From assembly GCF_001949145.1 (NCBI RefSeq), contig NW_019091399.1, forward strand, positions 885,066 to 900,779: DNA of 15,714 nucleotides. The letters run 5' to 3'. The notes below the pieces were generated by a model. That model searched no databases, was not told the DNA's origin, and saw nothing but the letters and a program-made list of their open reading frames with translations. How positions within the stretch are numbered: position 1 is the stretch's first letter; each line of letters begins with the position of its first letter. A program made the translations under genes and the position numbers. The stretch is from Acanthaster planci. Taxonomy: Eukaryota; Echinodermata; Asteroidea; Valvatida; Acanthasteridae. Shown one piece after another: positions 8,685 through 15,714 of this stretch.

Positions 8685-9051
8685 TGGTGAAATTCATGAG
8701 CAATTTTGCCCATCCACACTACAGAAAATCAGCAGTTTGTACTCTCAATAACTGTCAGCTGTGTGATAGCTTGACCAATCGCGACACAGCTCCTATCTTT
8801 CTGTTTTTCTATCATCCACAGATGAACGCTGCACTGTAATTGGTCCAGTTTGCTTCCATTCCAATGACTAATCATAGCTCAGCTTTCATTAAGATGGGGT
8901 CAGTAAAACAAAACGAAAAGACAGGAGCTGTGTTGCAATTGGTCAAGCTGTCACACAGCTGACAATTACATGTATTATGGTTATTGAGAGGACAAGCTGC
9001 TGATTTTCTGCAGTGTGGGTGGGCAAAATGCTCGGACAATTAACTTCACCA
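8685..9051. mobile_element. Foldback MITE-like element, about 370 bp
   Basis: Arms 8685-8808 and 8908-9051 are inverted copies. Shared blocks include TTTTGCCCATCCACACT, CAGAAAATCAGCAG, CTCTCAATAA, GTCAGCTGTGTGA, GCTTGACCAAT and ACACAGCTCCT. The right arm has roughly 15 extra bases (around TTACATGTATTATGG). A unique loop of about 100 bp lies between them. It starts within a few bases of the previous foldback, so the two may have inserted side by side or form one compound unit. Confidence 0.75.
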
Positions 9052-9246
9052 TGAAGGAGTTTGAAATTTGGTTGTACAGCAGACATGATGGAAGTCTTAG
9101 TTGGCACAATTAAAACTGCAAAAATGTGTTTGTGGGAGTTTGTACATGGTTATCTGTTACCCCCTGAACTGGGGGTCTGACGGGAGGGGGGAGGGATGTC
9201 GGACCCCACTGGAACTTAAGTACATGTACATGGTAGGCCCTACTGT

Positions 9247-9650
9247 AACAGTTGAGACATACATGCAATCGTACGTATGAAGCCAAACCATGGTGGTTAT
9301 GTTTGTATATGTATTGCACATGTCCATGTGTATTAGACTCGCGTTGCAGCCGTTCGTCGGTATATCAACAGTAAAAAACACCCCCAACTTGCGTGAATTG
9401 CGGTAGTCAAGCGGTTAGAGCATAATGGTTTGTGATGCATGGGGTGCGGGTTTGAATCCTGGGTCTAAATTGTGGGTGGGGAGGGTTTTTTTAAGGAAAA
9501 TAAAGCCCGAATGCTATATAGAGCCTAATTTCACACGTTTGAAGTCTTTATGGTTGGTTGAGCATCTAGTTGTCATGTATTGTGCATGGTTGTGAACCGT
9601 GGTTTGGCTTCATACGTATGATTGCATATTATACATGTAGCTCAACAGTC
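9247..9650. mobile_element. Inverted-repeat element with tRNA-like centre
   Basis: Arms of about 50 bp (9247-9296 and 9594-9650) match in inverse orientation, including TACGTATGAAGCCAAACCA, ATGCAATC and the outer GTTGAG. The left arm lacks a short insert present in the right. A tRNA-like polymerase III unit lies in the middle. No protein is encoded. The family is not recognised. Confidence 0.65.
9397..9492 (+). repeat. tRNA-like sequence / SINE-head remnant
   Basis: An A-box-like TAGTCAAGCGGTTAGAG (9404-9420), a near-consensus B box GGTTTGAATCC (9449-9459) and a T7 run (9486-9492) occur in the right order and spacing for a tRNA-type polymerase III gene. Acceptor, D and anticodon stems do not pair well, so it is not a working tRNA. 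It is a tRNA pseudogene or the head of a tRNA-derived SINE. Confidence 0.5.
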
Positions 9651-10186
9651 TGCAGTTGGCATGGTTGGTAAACTGCTGCTGACACGGTGTATCGACAGAT
9701 CGAAATTCAACCAGGTCAGGTCTTTCATTTCTTGAACAGTGTCTTTTTAAGAAAATCGTTGTCTATTATGAGCTCTGTACCCAGGGTATCAGAAAAATTC
9801 CAAGTATTTTCTAGGACATTTGCTAGTCACAGAGTTTGGGCCTACATCATGTGGCTTTCATCGTGAATAAGTCCCCAAGCTTACCCACCGTACCACGCAC
9901 GTACGGATGATGAATGATCATGTGTCCTCATTTTACCTATGACCTTGAGAGTGCAATTTCAACAGAGGGCGCCCTGAGAAAAAGGTGCATTAAATTTTAT
10001 GTGCATAGGCAAAATGCAGTAATTAATGTCATCCTACATATTAAGAATAACTTCTCTTTGTAAAAACACTTGAACAGATTGTATTCATGTGCATTTTATC
10101 TGCAGGGCTATAACCTAAGGTGTTCTATTTACGACACACATTAATTTCTGCCTCTCTCTAGCCTCTATCTTCCAAGGCGACCCAAA

Positions 10187-10265
10187 TACACACGACGCGA
10201 CGGCACAGCCGCCAAATGTGCGTCGTCCCGTCGGCCCGACGCCACGGACGCGACACCACGGGGCG
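10187..10265. other. CpG-rich patch
   Basis: A GC-rich, CpG-dense stretch of about 80 bp (ACACGACGCGACGGCACAG, then CGTCGTCCCGTCGGCCCGAC) stands out from the AT-rich surroundings. With the adjacent dispersed repeat it may be the end of a transposon. It is too short to call a CpG-island promoter. Confidence 0.35.
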
Positions 10266-10267
10266 TT

Positions 10268-10333
10268 TACAGTAAGACATGCCATAATCAGGAGGGATCA
10301 TAGAAACATTTCTATCAATTCCGAATCTGGGAT
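10268..10333 (+). repeat. Dispersed repeat, copy 2
   Basis: This is the second copy of the repeat at 74-140, in the same orientation, about 10 kb away and on the far side of the UNC93A-like gene. It directly follows a CpG-rich patch that copy 1 lacks. Confidence 0.6.
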
Positions 10334-13067
10334 TTTCTGGAATTTTCAAATTTTGTTTTGTTTTGTTTTTTTTTTCATTATTTTTGTCAATAAGATATGA
10401 GAGAATCTAATTCGAATTGATGCAGAGATGAAAAAAACACGAGAAAAAAAATCAACGCCTGCAGTTCAGGGCATGTTATTTGCAGGGTGCACCTTGTATT
10501 TAGGCCAGAAATATGTCCGCCGAGCTCATCCAAAAAGTTATACACTCAAAATATTCTATATTAGAGGGCATGCTGCTCGTACCCGCCCGACTGTCAGTTG
10601 GACTCTGGCACTCGAGTTTGTTATTTAAGAGAAGTCGTCTCGGCAACATCGGGACGGAGCAGCGAGACATCCTTTAATAATTGTCAGCACTGCATTGGAC
10701 TGGTCCTTGAAGACTCATCTCTAGCAACAACTTCATATTTACTCCTGTGCTTGTCTTATGAAGACTGTTGGTGAGTTCATCTGAAATGGACTGTAAAGTT
10801 TGGCAGGGACAATTTGTGGCCGTTCTGACACCAGCCTTTGCTCCATTTGCAGACTGCACATTCCAATCAACCCAGCATTGCTGCAGAACTAGTTAGTCTG
10901 ATAAATTTATCCTGTGTGTGAGCACCTGACAAAATGCATGTGGCCACACAGACTCACTGTCAAACCCCATAATAATGAACACAGAGCACATCAAATATAC
11001 TTTACAAGCATTACATGGAGTTAGATTTCTTTTATTTTAATAGGGTGTGGGTGTGGCGTGTATGGGGGGGGGTGGAAGATGGGTCAGTAACCCAGCTAGT
11101 ACAATTGTGGCTAGGCTGTGGCGGGGGCAGAGCCAGGGAATCATAAAAGAGTCATGATGTATCCTCAGCTTGTAGTTTTAGGGAATTTGGCAGCCACGAC
11201 CAGGGATTAACCCTGACATCTAGTCCTAAATCCTCCGATTTCAGTATAATTTTACGTGCACCAATGCATAGCATTAGTGCCCGTTGTGTACAGCTGTTGA
11301 TCTTCTGTTGGTGTTTCTTTATTACAAAAAAATGAGAAATAGCCAAAATACCAGTGAGTCGGGTAGTTGCTGCGCCCTGCGTGGAAAGAGGCTAGAGAAA
11401 GGCAGAAATGTGTGTCTTAAAAAGTACACCAAGCAACAGATGTCCAAGTGTTTGAACGTCCATAGCATTCAATCAAGATAAAGCTGGGGATACTGTATAG
11501 TCATGTTTCTTTGCGTTAACATTGCGCAAAAACAAACTTGAACCGTCAGCGATGACTTTATTGAGCCGTAACGTTGTGCACAGGCGGTATACTTGCCTGT
11601 GTTTGTTTGTCTACCCTTTACACAGCGTGCATAAAAAGGGCCAAAATTCGTTCCAACACTCAAGAAAGCCCATACAGGTAACTACTGTAAATAAATCCTC
11701 AATTTTGTGGGAATCTTCGAAAAAGATGCACCCCCGACAATTTTGTCCCAGATCCGTAGGGGGGGGGTTACCGGTGGTCTATTTGTTAGACTTGTGCACA
11801 AACCTGGTGCTACACAGTGCTGCACGTGAGTCAGACATGTTCTACGCGTATGCGGATATGTGATGCTTTCACAGCGTACCTGTGAACTTCTGCTCGTTAA
11901 TGCGCATGCTCAGTTCTGTAGCAGCGTAGCGGTGCTACAGGGAATACCGTATGGATTCGCCGTATCATTTCTGGCTGCATATGTGTTGTCAAGCATCGAA
12001 CTGATATCCTGGCATTTTGGGGCGAGGGACACTCGCTTTTGTCTCGTCAATACAGTGCCGTGCAGTAAGCAGATCCGTCGTTTGCCGTACACAAAATGAC
12101 AACTTTATTTCAGTTTTGTCAAACTTCATTTCGACCTGCCAAACTTTAAGGCATCAGGATCGCAGATATATTTAGGGAAACTTTCAACTAGATCAATGTC
12201 CTTGTAATTCATCGACAACAAATTAATGAATTGCGTGTTTCATCAACTTTGTTGACTCCATAAACGTACTAGAATCATAGGTACAAACAAAACGTAAGGG
12301 AGAAAATTGTTTGTTTGTTTGTTGGGGTTGTTGGGGTGTTTGTTTGTTTGTTTTGTTTGACATGATGTTGTCTTCTTTTTTTCGCTCTTTTCATTTCTTT
12401 TGAAGCTGGAAGAACATTTTGTTTGGGCCTTACATTTATTGGTTCCCCTACTACCCCAAATTTGTCTTGAAACAAAACTAATTAAGACAAGACTTAGGAC
12501 TCTAAATGATGTAATTCACAAGCAGCTTGGTGCCAATTTCACTTTTAGTGACAAATTCGTTAGACACGTTGTTCAAATGTGATGACCAAATTTTGCAGAT
12601 TACTTGGTAATTTGCCAAGAAATAGGTAAACCGAAACTAAAGTAGCAGGAAAAACAGTACTTTATCAAGACTCGCGTCGCAAAAGAATACAAGAAAGATG
12701 ATAGACCAAGAAAATGGCAAATATAGGCCTAATGTGTACCGGGCTATGACGACTGTATAGTGACACACGATTCTTCGACAACCGCTTATTACTGACAGAA
12801 ATAATGCCATGGAAACTTCTAAAAAATGCTGGCTGTTGTCCAAATCAAGTGAAGGCGTTTGCACTTTGTTTGAGCTTATCGATTAAATAAAGACAAATTT
12901 TCAGTATGTACCCGCATCTTCAATAACTGCTGCTTACTTTGTAAAAGCAATCTAACTTCTTTTGATAACTTGCCTGCCAGAACTTGAATTTAGAAGCAAA
13001 CAACTTCAACCAACTGCAGGTAGACGACGAGCATTCGGGTCTTTATAAGGTTAGAAAAGTTTCTGAA
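10334..13067. other. Non-coding DNA upstream of the TMEM26-like gene
   Basis: No exon with similarity to a known protein is recognised on either strand. Short frames (60-110 codons) lack splice sites and motifs. The TTTG microsatellite and G-runs at 11065 and 11760 are present. The promoter of the TMEM26-like gene is probably in its right part, but no core element is clear. Confidence 0.45.
12307..12359 (+). repeat. TTTG microsatellite with GGGGTT interruption
   Basis: GTTTGTTTGTTTG tracts flank a short GGGGTTGTTGGGGTG centre. This is a simple-sequence repeat upstream of the TMEM26-like gene. Confidence 0.85.
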
Positions 13068-13294
13068 ATGGCAGGCAGTGTTTCTTGGTGTGAACTTGAT
13101 CTCTTCGGCTTTCTGAAGGCCGCCCTGGTCCGTTTCCTCTTTGCTTTGCACGCCGGAGCTTGCGTGGTTCGCATCGTGGACCTGGGTGACGGCCTTCGCC
13201 GCATGTGGCCCGTCTACATGTATGCCGCTGTCGTGGGCCTCATGATGTTGGACGCGATCTGTTGCCACTGGATCTTCAAGAAATCCTGGAAATT
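13068..13294 (+). CDS. TMEM26-like: TMEM26-like coding exon 1
   Basis: It encodes residues 1-75 plus two bases of Phe76 and ends at a TT|GTAATA donor. The first two membrane segments lie here. The region is more GC-rich and CpG-containing than the DNA around it. The frame stays open upstream to 12969, but no earlier ATG exists in it. Confidence 0.85.
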
Positions 13295-15017
13295 GTAATA
13301 ACATTGATCGTCACAAGTACCTCTTGCTTACCGCAACTTTTTGAAAAGTACATTAATTCAGGTGACGGCTTGTAGATTGCTGATATCTGCCCACAGTTTC
13401 TTAGTTTCCCTATATAAGTAAAGAAAAGTATTTCAAAAAAGGTGTCATAATTATCACCATTATTGTGAATGCTTGTTCTTAATCAAAACTATAATCATAA
13501 CACTGATCTTAAATGATCTATGTTCTACTTTCAAAACGCAATCTGCCAAATCTTCCAGATTTGTGAGCCCTGCTACCTTTTCCTGAAGCCTGTATAAACG
13601 TCCAGTTGCGTATAACCTGGGACATGTGCTGGGGGATACCGGTACGGTACGCTCCCAGTGAATCCCTTTTCGATTCTGAAGTGCCCGGGGGAGGGTAATA
13701 GGTACATGCTAACACATAATACCCAACCCTCCTTATAATACCAAAGTCAACTTAAGCCCCATTCTAATGTGTGGCTATATATCAGAGCTTTTACTCGTCC
13801 TGAATTGCTATTGTCGGCTTATGACTTCATGGCTTTACGTTCAATTGGCAGTTTCTCGCCTACCATCGCACTCTACATCATCTGCACAGCTGTTTGCCTC
13901 TGGTGGATGGAACTGACAGAATATCAGATGAAACAAGACTACGAAAACACCACCGATTACAATGAAACATCAGATCCAGTTTTTCCAAAAATACCACTCT
14001 CTCCAATCGAAGTCATTCAGGTAAATATTGGCATTTCTTTTCCCGGGCATTTTATCAGGGTGTCAAATCACCTTGTTAATCGGTGAGGATTCAACAGGGA
14101 ACAGCGGATTTTCACGATAAGATACGAACACAATAATACCACGGCAAACATTGATACAGAGTACATACATGCCCCAAAGCTAATCATTTCGTACCACTGT
14201 AGGCCCAGCTCTGTGTGAGAAAGGTAATTGTTTTCACTGAAATAATTTTTTTCCTACATTGGTATAGATTCTCCTACCACTGGAGCTGACGCTGCCAGAA
14301 TGGTCCGACATCCTTCTTCAACTGATGATGTTCATCCTCATCATCGGGCGGTGGCTCCTGCCCAAGGGTAAGTTGTCACGTGACCAGCTTTCACAACTGT
14401 TGTTGGTGCAGTTTGGAATGGCCGCCGACATTCTAGAATTGCTCAGCGAGGGACTCTCGGCTGACTTTGTGAACACACAGGGCGTCCTATGGGTACTGAG
14501 CGTGTGGAGTTGGAGTCTGCCGCAGTTTACGCTTAGTCTGACCGTGACGAGAACAAGGAAGCCTCGGTGTTCGCCTCGTCTGGAGGCGCAAGTGAGCTCC
14601 CGGGAGGAGAGAAATTACTACCGATATCGTGAACTGTGCTGCGCCACGGAGATGTGGTCTATCTTCCTGACCCTCTTCATGCAGGATGTGCCCTTCCTGA
14701 TGCTTCGCCTGTACATAATTTTCTCAGGGATAGTGAAATCAACTGTAACGACACAAGCGGTCTTCTTCTCGTGCAAGAATGTTGTTATCATCCTGCTCCA
14801 ACTGTACCGCGTGGGGGTGATCCTGAGCGAGAACCGAGAGGAGAAGAACACGTGGCAGCTGGCTCAACTGAGGAACGCGCGTGAGGAGAGGCATCCGGAG
14901 ATGCCCAGGAGGAATACTGAGGAGCTAATTGAACCAGGTCCAATCACCTGCGAGGAAACTACAACTGGTATGGTTTGGCACACTCAGCAAGCAGGAATGT
15001 ATAATCCACCTAACTGA
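13068..15017 (+). CDS. TMEM26-like: TMEM26-like multi-pass membrane protein (3 coding exons)
   Basis: Coding exons are 13068-13294, 13852-14020 and 14268-15017; the phases match and give 381 residues (human TMEM26 is about 368). What is seen: hydrophobic segments near residues 14-36, 48-66, 79-96, 148-164, 174-190, 205-222, 264-284 and 296-318, then a hydrophilic, Arg/Glu-rich tail. Matches to TMEM26 are FFSPTIALY at 76-84, LIIGRWLLP at 156-164, RDQLSQLLL at 170-178, AADILE at 184-189, QDVPFLMLRL at 271-280 and LQLYR at 309-313. Two N-glycosylation sequons (N108-T-T, N113-E-T) lie in the loop where vertebrate TMEM26 also carries sequons. The biochemical role of TMEM26 is not established; in mouse it is used as a beige-adipocyte surface marker. 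The ATG at 13068 is the first in frame after a TAA at 12966 and has a good context (AAATGG). Confidence 0.9.
13295..13851 (+). other. TMEM26-like intron 1
   Basis: This 557-nt intron runs from GTAATA to TTGGCAG. It contains no recognised element. Confidence 0.75.
13852..14020 (+). CDS. TMEM26-like: TMEM26-like coding exon 2
   Basis: This exon begins after an ATTGGCAG acceptor with one base completing Phe76. It encodes residues 77-132 and ends CAG|GTAAAT in phase 0. It carries the third hydrophobic segment with the aromatic LWWMEL end, corresponding to LWLLEL in vertebrate TMEM26, then an acidic loop with two glycosylation sequons. Confidence 0.88.
14021..14267 (+). other. TMEM26-like intron 2
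   Basis: This 247-nt intron runs from GTAAAT to GGTATAG, with a long T-run 20-30 nt before the acceptor. Confidence 0.8.
14268..15017 (+). CDS. TMEM26-like: TMEM26-like terminal coding exon 3
   Basis: This 750-nt exon follows a TTTTTTCCTACATTGGTATAG acceptor, encodes residues 133-381 and stops at TGA 15015-15017. It contains the most conserved part of the protein. To my knowledge this portion is divided among several exons in vertebrates, so introns differ between lineages. A donor-like GGGTAAGT at 14367 is read through: the residues across it match the family. Confidence 0.9.
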   Translation: MLLPLELTLPEWSDILLQLMMFILIIGRWLLPKGKLSRDQLSQLLLVQFGMAADILELLSEGLSADFVNTQGVLWVLSVWSWSLPQFTLSLTVTRTRKPRCSPRLEAQVSSREERNYYRYRELCCATEMWSIFLTLFMQDVPFLMLRLYIIFSGIVKSTVTTQAVFFSCKNVVIILLQLYRVGVILSENREEKNTWQLAQLRNAREERHPEMPRRNTEELIEPGPITCEETTTGMVWHTQQAGMYNPPN

Positions 15018-15305
15018 TCAAGACTCGTGTCCAGCACGCAGACAGGCCATCGGTTAGGCCCCAGCAGCGAACCGCTCGACCTTTTGCCATCAGACTCTGG
15101 AAGAAGCCAAAACCAGTCGTGGCCTGTCGCCATAGTCGAAGAGAAAGAGGTTTCAAGCAAGCTCACCGAAATAATTGAGCACTGCAAGTTTAGATCATGC
15201 CAGCTTGTTCAGCCACTTCCACAGCAGGGTCACGACCCCCACCAGGGTTCCATGGAACCTACTGTTGATGCCAAGTTATGTACAAAGCAGGCCATACCTA
15301 ACTAG
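15018..15305 (+). other. In-frame open extension after the TMEM26-like stop
   Basis: After the TGA at 15015 the same frame stays open for 95 codons to a TAG at 15303. The predicted peptide is hydrophilic and rich in Ser, Gln, Pro, Glu and Lys, with no membrane segment. It could be 3' UTR that is open by chance, a readthrough extension, or coding sequence reached by removing a short intron. I cannot tell which. Confidence 0.3.
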
Positions 15306-15343
15306 AAGCCCTAAAACCCACGTGCACCGCATTTTTCAGAAAG

Positions 15344-15349
15344 ATTAAA
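15344..15349 (+). other. Candidate poly(A) signal ATTAAA for the TMEM26-like gene
   Basis: ATTAAA, the most common variant signal, lies 327 nt after the stop codon and is followed by a T-rich stretch (TTCTTTTTTG). It is the first plausible signal downstream of the gene. Confidence 0.4.
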
Positions 15350-15373
15350 ATTTATATTCTTTTTTGTATACAG

Positions 15374-15595
15374 TCACCTACGCCAATTGTTGTGTTAAAA
15401 ATAACGGGCTTTCTGCCACTGTCTGCAGAAAATCATTTCGCAGAGAGGCCCTCAAATATTTCGAAGGCTCCCAAATCTGTTAAATTAAGAACGTTGAAAA
15501 GGCACAATAACGTATCAGCCCCCGGCGACCGTGTCCATTACAACGGCCCACGCTGCACCATGTGCCCAAATTGTCTCAGATTTATTTGCGGATAG
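15374..15595 (+). other. Possible alternative terminal exon
   Basis: A convincing acceptor (ATTCTTTTTTGTATACAG) ends at 15373. It is followed immediately by 73 open codons to a TAG at 15593, with a Cys-rich end (CTMCPNC). No matching donor in the required phase is evident upstream, and no homology is recognised. It may be noise. Confidence 0.2.
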
Positions 15596-15714
15596 AGCGA
15601 TCCCTATTCAATGTCTTTTTTAGTCTTCTTCAGTATAAATCAGATGGAAACCTTCCTAGGAAGACTTCTCAGTATGTTTTGTGGCGGAAGTGCCCTTTTG
15701 GGGGGCATGGTCTA

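Noticed and set aside
8184-8719. Several 60-109 codon frames
   Set aside because: They arise from the inverted and tandem repeats of the foldback elements and occur on both strands.
9397-9470. Functional tRNA gene
   Set aside because: The A and B boxes and T-run are good, but the acceptor and D stems do not pair properly, so a pseudogene or SINE head fits better.
10674-10859. Minus-strand frame of about 60 codons (and one at 11152-11346) as possible exons
   Set aside because: No similarity, no convincing pair of splice sites, and no ATG context; treated as chance frames.
12984-13067. Upstream extension of the TMEM26-like reading frame
   Set aside because: The frame is open back to 12969 but contains no ATG before 13068 (position 12984 is TTG), so in a eukaryote the start is 13068.
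14361-14375. Consensus-like donor GGGTAAGT inside TMEM26-like exon 3
   Set aside because: Reading through keeps the family-conserved RWLLP...RDQLSQLLL sequence intact, so it is not used as the main splice site. It could mark a lost intron, but this cannot be shown here.

Overview
The window is nuclear DNA of an animal. Its genes are split by GT-AG introns, coding exons occupy under 20% of the sequence, and inverted-repeat transposon remnants fill much of the rest. Frequent TACATGTA-type strings and the divergence of both proteins from their vertebrate relatives suggest a marine invertebrate deuterostome. A sea star or other echinoderm is my best guess, but the sequence alone does not settle this.

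Two protein genes can be reconstructed. On the minus strand (3239-6816), four coding exons with matching splice phases give a 494-residue UNC-93 family, major-facilitator-like membrane protein closest to UNC93A. On the plus strand (13068-15017), three coding exons give a 381-residue TMEM26-like membrane protein. The two genes are divergent, with start codons about 6.25 kb apart. They share no evident pathway, so I read them as neighbours and not as a functional unit.

Layout: 1-1350 is AT-rich non-coding DNA with a small tandem repeat, a hairpin and a cluster of CCCGGGTAA-like motifs. 1363-1887 is a non-autonomous hAT element with an exact 8-bp target duplication. 1896-2650 includes GTT-rich low-complexity DNA. 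About 2651-3238 is the probable 3' UTR of the UNC93A-like gene. 3239-6822 holds its exons, and intron 3 is largely a 624-bp element with long terminal inverted repeats. 6823-13067 is the intergenic or upstream region, with four inverted-repeat elements between 7.5 and 9.65 kb (one with a tRNA-like RNA polymerase III unit in its loop), a CpG-rich patch, a second copy of a repeat also seen at 74-140, and a TTTG microsatellite. 13068-15017 is the TMEM26-like gene, followed by a 3' region with two unexpectedly long open stretches.

I see no CRISPR array, operon, phage, toxin or other prokaryote-type system. The points most worth checking are the 95-codon frame that continues past the TMEM26 stop codon and the run of inverted-repeat elements between the two genes.
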